Part shown: positions 27,181 to 36,839 of the stretch, piece by piece
Numbering within the stretch: the first letter of the stretch is position 1
How the letters are laid out: each line of letters begins with the position of its first letter
From: Stenotrophomonas sp. HITSZ_GD
GTDB lineage: Bacteria > Pseudomonadota > Gammaproteobacteria > Xanthomonadales > Xanthomonadaceae
DNA: 64,000 bases
Direction: 5' to 3'
Assembly: GCF_029543105.1 (NCBI RefSeq)
Contig: NZ_JARQXB010000001.1
Coordinates: 248,001 to 312,000, forward strand
The notes under the pieces: model-generated
What the model was told of the DNA's origin: nothing
The model's input: only the letters and a program-made list of their open reading frames with translations
The model's database searches: none
Made by a program: the position numbers and the translations under genes

Positions 27181-28386
27181 TCAACCGGCCTGCGCGCAGG
27201 CCACCGGGGTGCGATCGCGCTGCGCCAAACGCACGCTCCACGCCGCCACCGCCAGACCCGACAGCGTCACGCCGGCCGCCACCCAAGGGGTGGCCGGCAG
27301 GCCCGCGCCACTGGCGACCACCACACCGCCCAGCCACGCGCCGAACGCGTTGCCGAGATTGAACGCGGCGATGTTCAGGCTCGATGCCAGGTTCTGCCCG
27401 CCGCGCGCCTCCTGCAGCACCCGCAGCTGGAGCGGCGCCACCGTGGCGAAGGCGCCCACGCCGAGCAGGCCCACGGACACGCCCATCGCGACCGGCGCAT
27501 GCACCGACAGCGCGAGGACGACGCAAGCCACGGCCAGCGCGGCGAGGGTGCCCAGCAACGCCGCGACCGGGCGACGATCGGCCAGCCGGCCTCCCAGCAG
27601 GTTGCCGGCGATCATTCCCGCGCCGAACAGCAGCAGGATCGGCGACACCGCCGCCTGGCTGAAACCGGTGACCTCCACCAGCAGCGGCTGGATGTAGGTG
27701 AACACCGCGAACACGCCGCCGAAGCCAAGCACGGTCATCAGCAACGCCAGCAGCACCTGGGGCCGCGCCAGCACCGCGACTTCCTCGCGCCACGGCGCCG
27801 GCTCGCCGCCGCGTACGTTGGCCGGCACCCACGCGGCTACCGCCAGCGAGGCGATCACGCCGACCACCGCCACCGCCCAGAACGTCGCGCGCCAGCCCAG
27901 GTGCAGGCCGAGCCACGCGCCGGCGGGCACGCCGAGCAGGGTTGCCACGGTCAGGCCGGCGAACATCAACGAGATCGCCGAGGCACGGCGTTCGGGCGCC
28001 ACCAGCGAGGTCGCCACCACCGCGCCCACGCCGAAGAAGGTGCCGTGCGCCAGCGAGGTCAGCACGCGCGCGGCCATCAGGCTGGCGTAGCCCGGCGCCA
28101 GCGCGCAGGCGATGTTGCCCAGGGTGAAGATCACCATCAGCGCGACCAGCACGGCCTTGCGCGGCCAGCGCGCGCTGAGCAGCGTGAGCACGGGCGCACC
28201 GACGAACACGCCCAGCGCATAGCCGCTGATCAGCAGGCCGGCGGCGGGAATGGAGACGTGCAGGTCGGCGGCGACCTGTTGCAGCAGGCCCATGATGACG
28301 AACTCGGTGGTGCCGATGCCGAAGGCACCGACGGTCAGGGCGTACAGCGCCACGGGCGTGCGCGACGCGGAAGCAGCGGGCGACAT
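27181..28386 (-). CDS. MFS drug/arabinose-type efflux transporter
   Basis: A 401-residue permease with 12 predicted transmembrane helices. The N-terminal wording (GAFGIGTTEFVIMGLLQQVA, GLLISGYALGVFVGAPVLTL) is that of the DHA1 drug:proton antiporter group including AraJ and YdhP. The loop 2-3 signature is LLSARWPRKAVL. It is divergent from the LysR gene, with 96 bp between start codons, and is cotranscribed with the aldo/keto reductase. The cargo is unknown. Confidence 0.92.
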   Translation of the reverse strand: MSPAASASRTPVALYALTVGAFGIGTTEFVIMGLLQQVAADLHVSIPAAGLLISGYALGVFVGAPVLTLLSARWPRKAVLVALMVIFTLGNIACALAPGYASLMAARVLTSLAHGTFFGVGAVVATSLVAPERRASAISLMFAGLTVATLLGVPAGAWLGLHLGWRATFWAVAVVGVIASLAVAAWVPANVRGGEPAPWREEVAVLARPQVLLALLMTVLGFGGVFAVFTYIQPLLVEVTGFSQAAVSPILLLFGAGMIAGNLLGGRLADRRPVAALLGTLAALAVACVVLALSVHAPVAMGVSVGLLGVGAFATVAPLQLRVLQEARGGQNLASSLNIAAFNLGNAFGAWLGGVVVASGAGLPATPWVAAGVTLSGLAVAAWSVRLAQRDRTPVACAQAG

Positions 28387-28456
28387 GGCCAGCTCCGGTG
28401 TGGGGAAGGCGCCTAGGCTGCGCCCGCCACATTCGCGCGGAAACCCTTGCTATCCT

Positions 28457-28474
28457 GAATCATCTTCAAGATTC
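28457..28474. promoter_or_regulatory. Inverted repeat, candidate LysR-type operator
   Basis: GAATC-N8-GATTC dyad in the short gap between the LysR regulator and the divergent MFS gene, ending 8 bp before the regulator ATG. LysR-family sites are dyads of roughly this size and position, so it may serve autoregulation. Confidence 0.45.
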
Positions 28475-28482
28475 GGTTGAGA

Positions 28483-29418
28483 ATGATGGATCGGCTGGGC
28501 GACATCGCGTTGTTCCTGCGGGTGCTCGACCAAGGCTCCATTTCCGCGGCCGCGCGCAGCCTGGACCTGTCGGTGGCGGTAGCCAGCCAGCGCCTGCAAC
28601 GGCTGGAACGCGCGCTGGGCGTGCGCCTGCTGCACCGGACCACGCGCCGCCTGCATCCCACCCCCGAAGGCCAGGCGCTGGCCGAGCGCGGCCGCATCCT
28701 GGTGCAGGACCTGGAAGCCCTGGCCGATGGCCTGCGCGAAAGCGCCCAGGCGGTGGCCGGCACGCTGCGCATGACGCTGCCGGCCTCGTTCGGCCTGCAA
28801 TACGTCTCCGGCTGGCTGCCCGGTTTCCAGCGGCTGCATCCGCAGGTGGCGGTGAGCGCGCACCTGAGCGACCACCTCGTCGACCTGGTCAAGGATGGCT
28901 ACGACCTGGCGATCCGCATCGGCCCGCTCGTGGACTCCGGGCTCGTGGCCCGGCGCCTGGCCAGCAACCGGCGCGTCCTGGTGGCTTCGCCGGACTACCT
29001 GCGCACGCATGGCGTGCCCCAGCACCCGGATGGGCTGGCCGGCCACGCCGGCATCCTGCTGGTCGGCCGCGATGGGCGGCAGGACACCTGGCCGCTCGTC
29101 GCGCCCGACGGCGAGGTGCTGCGCGTGCGCCTGCACAGCCGGTTCGAGAGCAATCACGGCGAACTGCTGCGCGCGGCCGTGCTGGCCGGGCAGGGCATTG
29201 CCCTGCATTCGCTGTGGCATGTCGCCGATGACCTGCGCGCAGGCCGGCTCAAGGTGCTGCTGCCGGGCTGGCCGCCGCCGGAATCGCAGATCAGCGCGGT
29301 GATGCCCGCACGCAGCCAACAGCCGCCGCGCGTGCGCGCGTTCGTCGATTACCTGCTGGCGCAGCTGGGCGACGTGCCGCCGTGGGATAGCCTGGCGGTG
29401 GAGGACTTCGCGGCCTAG
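28483..29418 (+). CDS. LysR-family transcription regulator
   Basis: A regulator of about 311 residues. The N-terminal winged helix is typical (DIALFLRVLDQGSISAAARS, VASQRLQRLERALGVRLLHR). The periplasmic-binding-like ligand domain includes GLQYVSGWLPGFQRLHP and DGYDLAIRIGPLVDSGLVAR, as in the CrgA/DmlR branch. The ATG at 28483 starts MDRLGDIALF-type text after one Met; a TTG at 28477 is also in frame. It probably controls the divergent MFS-reductase pair. It is convergent with the amidohydrolase gene, with a 6-bp gap. Confidence 0.93.
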   Translation: MMDRLGDIALFLRVLDQGSISAAARSLDLSVAVASQRLQRLERALGVRLLHRTTRRLHPTPEGQALAERGRILVQDLEALADGLRESAQAVAGTLRMTLPASFGLQYVSGWLPGFQRLHPQVAVSAHLSDHLVDLVKDGYDLAIRIGPLVDSGLVARRLASNRRVLVASPDYLRTHGVPQHPDGLAGHAGILLVGRDGRQDTWPLVAPDGEVLRVRLHSRFESNHGELLRAAVLAGQGIALHSLWHVADDLRAGRLKVLLPGWPPPESQISAVMPARSQQPPRVRAFVDYLLAQLGDVPPWDSLAVEDFAA

Positions 29419-29424
29419 CGGCGC

Positions 29425-31104
29425 TCAGTCCTTGTTCTCGTAGACCGCCGCGCCGTCCACCCAGGTCGAGTGGATGCGCAGGTCGTCCAGTTCGGAGGCC
29501 GCCACCGCGAAGGGGTCTTCATCCAGCACCACGAAGTCCGCCCGCAGCCCCGCCTTCAGTTGCCCCACGCGGTCTTCGTCGAAGCCGGCATACGCCGCAT
29601 CGGCGGTGAAGCCGCGCACCGCTTCGGACAGACTGAGCTTCTGCGCTGGCAACCACCCGCCGGGGGGCTCGCCGGCGCGATCCTGGCGGGTCACCGCCGC
29701 GTACAGGCCCAATCGCGGGTCGGGCGATTCGACCGGGAAATCCGAACCCAGCGCCAGCCGCGCGCCGCTGTCCAGCAGCTGGTGCCAGGCGTAGGCCCCC
29801 AGGATGCGCTGCGGGCCGAGGCGATCCTGCGCCCACGGCATGTCGGAGGTGGCGTGCGTGGGCTGCATCGAGGCGATCACGCCCAGCGGCGCGAAGCGCG
29901 GCAGGTCTTCCGGGCTCAGTACCTGCGCATGTTCGATGCGCCAGCGATGGTCGCCAGTGCGGGCGGCGCCCAGCGTCTTCTCGTAGGTATCGAGCACGAT
30001 GCGGTTGCCGCGATCGCCGATCGCATGCGTGGCCACCTGCACGCCACAGGACTTGGCCTTCGCCACCGCCTTCGCATAGGCCACCGGGTCGGTGACCAAC
30101 AGGCCGCGGTTGCCGTGGTCGTCGCTGTAGTCCTGCAACAGCGCCGCGCCGCGGCTGCCGAGCGCGCCGTCCATGTAGAGCTTCACGCCGCCCATCTTGA
30201 GCCGGCCACCGGGATGGGTGTACAGGCCGTTGGCACACAGGTCGGCCAATGCGCCACTGTCGCCGTCGGCATAGGTATCGATGCGCAGCGGCAGGCGCCC
30301 CTGGTCGGCGAACTGGCGCATCAACGCAAGGTCTTCGCGCGAGGTGCCCATGTCGTGCACCCCGGTCAGGCCGTTGCGCACGGCCGTCTCTACCGCCAGC
30401 GACAGCGCACGCTCGCGCGCGGCTTGGTCCGGCGCCGGCATCACCGCGTGCATCAGCGGCATGGCGCCATCCACCAGCACGCCGGCCGGCTGGCCGCCGG
30501 GCAGGCGCTCCACGCGGCCGCCCTCGGGCTGCCAACGTGCGTCGGCCAGCCTGGGTTGCCGGGCGGCGGCCCGCTTCAGCGCGGCGCTGTTGGCCCAGCC
30601 GGCGTGGCCATCGATGCGCTCCAGCCACACCGGGCGGTCGGGGAATGCGGCATCCAGATCGGCGGCGGTGGGGAAGGCCTTGTCGGGCCAGTCGTTCTGG
30701 TCCCAGCCGCTGCCGGTCAGCCACGCGCCGGGCGCGAGCGTCTTCTCGAAGGCCTGCAATCGCGCCAGCACGTCCTGCTTGCTGCGCGAGCCGACCAGGT
30801 TGGCCTGCAGCAGGGCCCAGCCCAGGCCCATGACGTGGCCATGGGCATCGATCAGCCCGGGCAGCAGCGTGGATTGCGGCAGCGAGACGCGGCGGGCATG
30901 CGGATACTGCTTCACCAGGGCGGCCACCTCGCCGGTGGCGAGCAGGCGGCCGTCGCGCGCCCAGGCGATGGCTTGCACCTGCGGGTGCGCCGGGTCGGAG
31001 GTGTAGATGCGCGCCGCATCCAGCACGGTCACGTCGGCCGCCGGTGCCGCGGCGGCCGCGGCGCAGGCGAACAGCAGGGGAACAGCCAGGCTCCAGGCGC
31101 GCAT
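29425..31104 (-). CDS. Exported YtcJ-type amidohydrolase
   Basis: A metal-dependent amidohydrolase of 559 residues with a cleavable signal peptide (AVPLLFACAAAAAAPAA), so it acts in the periplasm. The HxH metal motif is in LLPGLIDAHGHVMGLGW. Later metal and substrate residues lie in GVQVATHAIGDRGNR, RIEHAQVLSPEDL and LALGSDFPVESPDP. This is the Amidohydro_3 (YtcJ) group, mostly of unknown substrate. The fosmidomycin-type pump gene lies 76 bp upstream on the same strand. Confidence 0.92.
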   Translation of the reverse strand: MRAWSLAVPLLFACAAAAAAPAADVTVLDAARIYTSDPAHPQVQAIAWARDGRLLATGEVAALVKQYPHARRVSLPQSTLLPGLIDAHGHVMGLGWALLQANLVGSRSKQDVLARLQAFEKTLAPGAWLTGSGWDQNDWPDKAFPTAADLDAAFPDRPVWLERIDGHAGWANSAALKRAAARQPRLADARWQPEGGRVERLPGGQPAGVLVDGAMPLMHAVMPAPDQAARERALSLAVETAVRNGLTGVHDMGTSREDLALMRQFADQGRLPLRIDTYADGDSGALADLCANGLYTHPGGRLKMGGVKLYMDGALGSRGAALLQDYSDDHGNRGLLVTDPVAYAKAVAKAKSCGVQVATHAIGDRGNRIVLDTYEKTLGAARTGDHRWRIEHAQVLSPEDLPRFAPLGVIASMQPTHATSDMPWAQDRLGPQRILGAYAWHQLLDSGARLALGSDFPVESPDPRLGLYAAVTRQDRAGEPPGGWLPAQKLSLSEAVRGFTADAAYAGFDEDRVGQLKAGLRADFVVLDEDPFAVAASELDDLRIHSTWVDGAAVYENKD

Positions 31105-31180
31105 CGGTCCGCTCTCGTGTCCGAAAGCGGCCACTATGCCAAAACCGCTCACCGCCGGTGGATGCGCGGGCGGACCAGGC

Positions 31181-32404
31181 TCAGTGCGCGCGCCGCGAAG
31201 GCAGCAGCGCGGCGACGATGCCCAGCAGCGGCAGGAACGAGATCAGCCAGTACACATGCTCGATGCTGGTGCGGTCGGCAAGCACGCCCAGTACCGCCGC
31301 GCCCAGGCCGCCCATGCCGAAGGCGAACCCGAAGAACAGCCCGGACACGGTACCGATGCGATGCGGCATCAACTCCTGCGCGTACACCAGAATGGCCGAG
31401 AACGCCGAAGACAGCACGAAGCCGATGATGATGGTCAATGCCGTGGTCGCGCCGAGGCCGACATGCGGCAGCGCGAGCGCGAACGGCGCCACGCCCAGGA
31501 TCGAGGCCCAGATCACCGGCTTGCGGCCGATGCGGTCGCCCACCGGCCCGCCGATCAGCGTGCCCGCCGCCGAGGCGAGCAGGAAGGCGAACAGATGCAG
31601 CTGCGCGCTCTGCACCGACACGCCGAACTTGTGGATCAGGTAGAAGGTGTAATAGCTGCTCAGCCCGGCGATGTAGAAGTACTTGGAGAAGATCAGCACC
31701 AGCAGGATGCCGATCACCCAGGCCACGGTGCGCCGCGGCAGCGCGGGTGCCTGCGCATCGGCCTTGCGCGCCACCGGGCGCGCGCCCAGGTGCAGCGCGT
31801 ACCACCGCCCGACATACGACAGCAGCGCGATGCCGACCAGCGCCGCGCCGGCGAACCACGCCACCGCGTGCTGGCCGTAAGGCACGATCACCGCCGCGGC
31901 GATCAGCGGGCCCACCGCCGTGCCGGTGTTGCCGCCGACCTGGAACACCGACTGCGCCAGGCCGTGCCGCCCGCCGGAGGCCAGCCGCGCGATGCGCGAG
32001 GACTCCGGGTGGAACACCGCCGAGCCGATACCCACCAGCGCGGCGGCCACCAGCACCATGGCGTAGTTCGGCGCATACGCCAGCAGCAGCAGGCCGATCA
32101 GCGTGGCGCCCATGCCCATCGGCAGCGAGTAGGGCGCCGGGCGGGCGTCGGTCCGCAGGCCGATCAGCGGCTGGAACAGCGAAGCGGTGAGCTGGTAGGT
32201 CAGGGTGATCAGGCCGACCTGCGCGAAGCTGAGCGAGAACTCGCCCTTGAGGATCGGATAGATGGCCAGGATCAGCGACTGCATCATGTCGTTGATCAAG
32301 TGCGAAGAGGTGATCGCGGCCAGCACCCCGGTGGCGACCGGGCGCGAGGCGGCGGGCGCCGGCGTGGCCTGCGCGGCGGGGAGGGCGGTAGCGGTGTGGG
32401 ACAT
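31181..32404 (-). CDS. fsr: MFS transporter, fosmidomycin-resistance (Fsr) type
   Basis: A permease of 407 residues with about 12 transmembrane helices. It has the Fsr wording: SSHLINDMMQSLILAIYPIL, LTYQLTASLFQPLIG, GIGSAVFHPESSRIARLASG and LAQSVFQVGGNTGTAVGPL. Fsr exports fosmidomycin and related compounds in E. coli. The start is ATG 32404 (MSHTATALP); ATG 32413 is equally in frame. An AraC regulator is divergent, with a 72-bp gap, and probably controls it. Confidence 0.9.
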   Translation of the reverse strand: MSHTATALPAAQATPAPAASRPVATGVLAAITSSHLINDMMQSLILAIYPILKGEFSLSFAQVGLITLTYQLTASLFQPLIGLRTDARPAPYSLPMGMGATLIGLLLLAYAPNYAMVLVAAALVGIGSAVFHPESSRIARLASGGRHGLAQSVFQVGGNTGTAVGPLIAAAVIVPYGQHAVAWFAGAALVGIALLSYVGRWYALHLGARPVARKADAQAPALPRRTVAWVIGILLVLIFSKYFYIAGLSSYYTFYLIHKFGVSVQSAQLHLFAFLLASAAGTLIGGPVGDRIGRKPVIWASILGVAPFALALPHVGLGATTALTIIIGFVLSSAFSAILVYAQELMPHRIGTVSGLFFGFAFGMGGLGAAVLGVLADRTSIEHVYWLISFLPLLGIVAALLPSRRAH

Positions 32405-32476
32405 GGCAACCATACGGGGAGAGCGGGACAGCGCATGGTAGGCTGCGGCCCTCTGTCGTACTCGTGCGATCCGGTC

Positions 32477-33280
32477 ATGACCCATGCCGAAACGGACATC
32501 CCGCCACGGGCCTACCCGCCGGCGCACCTGCGCGAGATCGACGCCAGCCCGTCGGACGTGTTCTGCCGCGCGGTGGATTACCCCGCCGGCCGGCTGATCC
32601 CGCCGCACCGCCACGCCAAGCACCAGCTGATCCACGCCGTGCGCGGGCTGATGGTCGTCACCGCCGAGCAGGGCCGCTGGGTGGTGCCGAGCACGCGCGC
32701 GCTATGGATGCCCGCCGGCTGGGAGCACAGCGTGCGCTGCATCGGCGAGGTCCACATGCGCAGCCTGTACATCCGGCCGGAGGCGGTGGCGCACCTGCCC
32801 GCACGCAAGGCCGCCGCGGTGGACATCGGCCCGCTGCTGCGCGAGCTCATCGAGAGCGCGGTACGCGTCGCCCAGCCCTATGCGCCGGATTCGCGCGACG
32901 GCCACCTGATGCGCCTGCTGCTCGACGAGCTGCGCACGATGCCGGTCTTGCCGCTGCACCTGCCCGAGCCGGCTGACCCGCGCCTGCGCCGCATTGCCCG
33001 CCATTTCGAGGTGCACCCGGAAGACAACGCGCCGCTGCCGGATTGGGGCCAGGCGCTGGGCATCGACGCGCGCACCATCCAGCGCCTGTGCCGGCGCGAG
33101 CTGGGCATGAGCTTCGCGCAATGGCGCGCGCAGGCACGCCTGTTGCGCGCGCTGGAGCGGCTGGCCGGCGGCGAGAAGGTGATCGACGTGGCCGCCGCAC
33201 TGGGCTACGAGAACGCCAGTGCGTTCACGCGCATGTTCCGCCGCCACTTCGGGCAGGCGCCGAGCCGGTTCTTCGGCTGA
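32477..33280 (+). CDS. AraC-family transcription regulator
   Basis: A regulator of 267 residues. The N-terminal cupin-like sensor has PHRHAKHQLIHAVRGLMVV and TRALWMPAGWEHSVRCIGEV. The C-terminal pair of helix-turn-helix units reads DWGQALGIDARTIQRLCRRE, then MSFAQWRAQARLLRALERL and ALGYENASAFTRMFRRHFG. This is the AraC group usually encoded next to MFS pumps. It is divergent from the Fsr-type gene. Confidence 0.95.
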   Translation: MTHAETDIPPRAYPPAHLREIDASPSDVFCRAVDYPAGRLIPPHRHAKHQLIHAVRGLMVVTAEQGRWVVPSTRALWMPAGWEHSVRCIGEVHMRSLYIRPEAVAHLPARKAAAVDIGPLLRELIESAVRVAQPYAPDSRDGHLMRLLLDELRTMPVLPLHLPEPADPRLRRIARHFEVHPEDNAPLPDWGQALGIDARTIQRLCRRELGMSFAQWRAQARLLRALERLAGGEKVIDVAAALGYENASAFTRMFRRHFGQAPSRFFG

Positions 33281-33397
33281 TGCCTGCGGCGCGCACCATG
33301 ACCGCAGTCACTTGACCGCCTTTCCATCCAGCGGCGACGCTCGGGCTTTGCGCAAGGCGAAGGATTCCGCGCGCGCCCGCCCCTGGAGAAGCCCCGC

Positions 33398-35026
33398 GTG
33401 GATCGTCGCACCTTCCTGCAGTGGTCCGCGCTCGGCGCGGCCGGCCTGCTGCTGCCGCATACCCGCCTGATCGCCGCCGAGCAGTTGCTGGTGCCCGCCG
33501 ACGCCGCGCGCAACCGCCGCCTGGCCGATGCCGCGCTCGCCGCGGCCAAGGCCGGCGGCGCCAGCTACTGCGACGTGCGCGTAGGCCGCTACCTGCGCCA
33601 GTTCGTGGTCACCCGCGAGGCGAAGGTGGAAAACGTGGTCAACGGCGAATCCACCGGCGTGGGCGTGCGCGTCATCGCCGATGGCGCCTGGGGTTTCGCC
33701 GCCACCAACACGCTCACCAGCGATGGCGTGGCCGCCGCCGCGCGCCAGGCCATCGCCATCGCCCGCGCCAATGCGCGCCTGGCGGAACGTCCGGTGCAGT
33801 TGGCGCCAGTCACGCCCGCCGGCCAGGTCAGCTGGCGCACGCCGATCAAGCGCAACGCGATGGAAGTGCCGGTGGCCGAGAAGGTCGCGCTGCTGCTGGA
33901 CGTCAACGCCGCGGCGATCAACGCCGGCGCCGATTTCGCCGCCTCGCGCCTGTTCGCCATCAACGAGCAAAAGTACTTCGCCAGCAGCGACGGCTCGTGG
34001 ATCGACCAGGACATCCACCGGCTGTGGCTGCCCTTCACCGTCACCGCGGTGGACAAGGCCAGCGGCAAGTTCCGCACCCGCGATGGCCTGGGCGCGCCGG
34101 TCGGCATGGGCTACGAATACCTCGACGGCGACGCCGCGCAGAAGCACCGCCTGCCGGGCGGGCTGACCGCCTACGGCCTGTCCTACGACCCGCGCGAAGA
34201 CGCGGTGGCGGCGGCGAAGCAGGCGCGCGCCAAGCTCTCCGCGCCGTCGGTCAAGCCGGGCAAGTACGACCTGGTGATCGACCCCAGCAACCTGTTCCTC
34301 ACCATCCACGAATCGGTCGGCCACCCGCTGGAGCTGGACCGCGTGCTCGGTTACGAGGCCAACTACGCCGGCACCAGCTTCGCCACGCTGGACAAGCGCG
34401 ATGCCGGCTTCCGCTGGGGCAGCCCGCTGGTCAACTTCGTCGCCGACAAGACGCGCCCAGGCAGCCTGGGCGCGGTGGGCTACGACGACGAAGGCGTGAA
34501 GACCAAGCAGTGGGACCTGGTGCGCGACGGCATCCTGGTCGACTACCAATGCACCCGCGACCAGGCGCATATCCTCGGCAAGACCGAATCGGACGGCTGC
34601 AGCTATGCCGATGCCTGGTCCAGCGTGCAGTTCCAGCGCATGCCCAACGTCTCGCTGGCGGCGGGCCAGCAGCCGCTGGACGTGGCGCAGATGGTCGCCG
34701 GCGTCGAGAAGGGCTTGTACATCCATGGCCGCGCTTCGTACTCGATCGACCAGCAGCGCTACAACGCGCAGTTCGGCGGCCAGCTGATCTACGAGATCGA
34801 ACACGGCCAGGTCACCCGGCTGGTGGAGGACGGCGCCTACCAAATCCGCACGCCGGAGTTCTGGAACTCGGTGTCGGCGATCTGCGACGCGCGCGATTTC
34901 CGCCTGGGCGGTTCGTTCTTCGACGGCAAGGGCCAGCCCAGCCAGGTCTCGGCGGTGTCGCACGGCTCGGCCACGACGCGCTTTGACGGGGTCAATGTCA
35001 TCAACACGGCGCGTTCGCTGGGGTGA
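33398..35026 (+). CDS. tldD: TldD-family metalloprotease with Tat-like leader, copy 1
   Basis: A 542-residue TldD homologue using a GTG start at 33398 after a GGAGAA ribosome site. The N-terminus reads DRRTFLQWSALGAAGLLLP then HTRLIAAEQ, a twin-arginine (RRxFLQ) export leader. Canonical TldD is cytosolic, so an exported form is notable. The zinc motif HExxxH is at His304-His309 (TIHESVGHPLELDRVLGYE), and GTSFATLDK and GSLGAVGYDDEG complete the family pattern. TldD pairs with TldE/PmbA as a heterodimeric peptidase that degrades unfolded peptides. A close paralogue follows 162 bp later and a PmbA gene after that. Confidence 0.93.
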   Translation: MDRRTFLQWSALGAAGLLLPHTRLIAAEQLLVPADAARNRRLADAALAAAKAGGASYCDVRVGRYLRQFVVTREAKVENVVNGESTGVGVRVIADGAWGFAATNTLTSDGVAAAARQAIAIARANARLAERPVQLAPVTPAGQVSWRTPIKRNAMEVPVAEKVALLLDVNAAAINAGADFAASRLFAINEQKYFASSDGSWIDQDIHRLWLPFTVTAVDKASGKFRTRDGLGAPVGMGYEYLDGDAAQKHRLPGGLTAYGLSYDPREDAVAAAKQARAKLSAPSVKPGKYDLVIDPSNLFLTIHESVGHPLELDRVLGYEANYAGTSFATLDKRDAGFRWGSPLVNFVADKTRPGSLGAVGYDDEGVKTKQWDLVRDGILVDYQCTRDQAHILGKTESDGCSYADAWSSVQFQRMPNVSLAAGQQPLDVAQMVAGVEKGLYIHGRASYSIDQQRYNAQFGGQLIYEIEHGQVTRLVEDGAYQIRTPEFWNSVSAICDARDFRLGGSFFDGKGQPSQVSAVSHGSATTRFDGVNVINTARSLG

Positions 35027-35037
35027 AGGCCGGGCAG

Positions 35038-35065
35038 GCGGACCGAAGCCGTGCTTCCGGTCCGC
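35038..35065 (+). terminator. Hairpin between the tandem TldD genes
   Basis: GCGGACCGAAG and CTTCCGGTCCGC pair with one bulged base. It is 11 bp past the first TldD stop with no T-run. It may lower read-through into the second copy. Confidence 0.4.
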
Positions 35066-35188
35066 TTCACCCTGTCGAAAGTCACATGACGCACCCCCCC
35101 GCGTCCCGCAAGAATCGGGAACGCGGACAGTGGGACCGCGCCCATCCATCCTTCCGCGCCCGGCGCGGGATTTCCGGGGAGTATCGCC

Positions 35189-36823
35189 GTGCAACGACGT
35201 GATTTCCTGGCCCTGAGCGGATTGACCGCCGGCGGCCTGCTGGTGCCTTCCATCTTCGGCAAGGCCATCGCGGCCGAGCAGTTGGTGACCGTCCTCGACC
35301 CGGCGCACAAGAAGCGCCTGGCCGACACCGCCCTCACCGCCGCGCGCGGCGCCGGCGCCACCTACTGCGACGTGCGCATCGGCCGCTACCTGCGGCAGTT
35401 CGTGATCACCCGCGAGGACAAGGTGCAGAACGTGGTGAACACCGAGTCCACCGGCGTGGGCATCCGCGTGATCGCCAACGGCGCCTGGGGCTTTGCCGCC
35501 ACCAACGAGCTGACCGACCAGGGCGTGGCCCGCGCCGCGCAGCAGGCCGCGGCCATCGCCAAGGCCAACGCGAAGATCCAGAGCACGCCGGTGCAGCTGG
35601 CCAAGGCGCCGGGCTTCGGCGAGGTGGCGTGGAAGACGCCGATCAAGAAGAACGCGATGGAAGTGCCGATCAAGGACAAGGTCGACCTGCTGCTGGGCGT
35701 CAACGCCGCGGCGATGGCCGCCGGCGCCAACTTCGTCAATTCCATGCTGTTCGTGGTCAACGAGCAGAAGTATTTCGCCAGCACCGACGGCTCGTACATC
35801 GACCAGGACGTGCACCGCATCTGGGCACCGATGACGGTCACCGCCATCGACAAGGCCAGCGGCAAGTTCCGCACGCGCGATGGCCTGTCCGCGCCGATGG
35901 GCATGGGCTACGAGTATCTGGACGGTGCGTCCTCCGGCAAGGTGCTGACCCCGAACGGGGTGGTGAACTACGGCCTGTCCTACGACATGAAGGAAGACGC
36001 CATCGCCGCCGCCAAGCAGGCGCAGGAGAAGCTGAAGGCGCCGTCGGTCAAGCCGGGCAAGTACGACCTGGTGCTGGACCCCTCGCACACCTGGCTGACC
36101 ATCCACGAGTCCGTCGGCCACCCGCTGGAACTGGACCGCGTGCTCGGCTACGAAGCCAACTACGCCGGCACCAGCTTCGCCACGCTGGACAAGCAGAAGT
36201 CGCGCTTCCAGTACGGCAGCGACAAGGTCAACATCTTCGCCGACAAGGTGCAGCCGGGCAGCCTGGGTGCGGTGGGCTACGACGACGAAGGCGTGAAGAC
36301 CAAGCGCTGGGATCTCATCAAGGACGGCGTGCTGGTGGATTACCAGGCCATCCGCGACCAGGCCCACATCCTGGGCAAGACCGAATCGGACGGCTGCTGC
36401 TATGCCGACTCGTGGTCCAGCGTGCAGTTCCAGCGCATGGCCAACGTCTCGATGGCCGCCGGCAAGACGCCGCTGAGCGTGGCCGACATGATCAAGGACG
36501 TCGAGAACGGCATCTACATCATCGGCGACGGCTCGTTCTCCATTGACCAGCAGCGCTACAACGCGCAGTTCGGCGGCCAGCTGTTCTACGAGATCAAGAA
36601 CGGGCAGATCACCCGCATGCTCGAAGACGTGGCCTACCAGATCCGCACGCCGGAGTTCTGGAACGCCTGCGTGGCCGTGGCCGACGAGCGCGACTACCGC
36701 CTGGGCGGTTCGTTCTTCGACGGCAAGGGCCAGCCGGGCCAGGTCTCGGCGGTGTCGCACGGCTCGTCCACGGCCCGCTTCAACGGCATCAACGTCATCA
36801 ACACCGCCCGTTCGCTGGGCTGA
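35189..36823 (+). CDS. tldD: TldD-family metalloprotease with Tat-like leader, copy 2
   Basis: A 544-residue paralogue of the preceding gene, clearly a tandem duplication: nearly every motif block is shared, including YCDVRIGRYLRQFVITRE, the zinc motif HESVGH at His306-His311 and QQRYNAQFGGQL. It starts with GTG at 35189 behind a GGGGAG ribosome site, with the leader QRRDFLALSGLTAGGLLVP then SIFGKAIAAEQ, another RRxFL twin-arginine pattern. Keeping two copies, both with an intact zinc site, suggests two substrates or a mixed assembly. The PmbA/TldE gene follows 16 bp later. Confidence 0.93.
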   Translation: MQRRDFLALSGLTAGGLLVPSIFGKAIAAEQLVTVLDPAHKKRLADTALTAARGAGATYCDVRIGRYLRQFVITREDKVQNVVNTESTGVGIRVIANGAWGFAATNELTDQGVARAAQQAAAIAKANAKIQSTPVQLAKAPGFGEVAWKTPIKKNAMEVPIKDKVDLLLGVNAAAMAAGANFVNSMLFVVNEQKYFASTDGSYIDQDVHRIWAPMTVTAIDKASGKFRTRDGLSAPMGMGYEYLDGASSGKVLTPNGVVNYGLSYDMKEDAIAAAKQAQEKLKAPSVKPGKYDLVLDPSHTWLTIHESVGHPLELDRVLGYEANYAGTSFATLDKQKSRFQYGSDKVNIFADKVQPGSLGAVGYDDEGVKTKRWDLIKDGVLVDYQAIRDQAHILGKTESDGCCYADSWSSVQFQRMANVSMAAGKTPLSVADMIKDVENGIYIIGDGSFSIDQQRYNAQFGGQLFYEIKNGQITRMLEDVAYQIRTPEFWNACVAVADERDYRLGGSFFDGKGQPGQVSAVSHGSSTARFNGINVINTARSLG

Positions 36824-36839
36824 TCCGGAGCCTTACCTC

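Noticed and set aside
32405-32476. Specific AraC binding half-sites between the pump and regulator genes
   Set aside because: The 72-bp gap has no convincing direct repeat, so no site is annotated.
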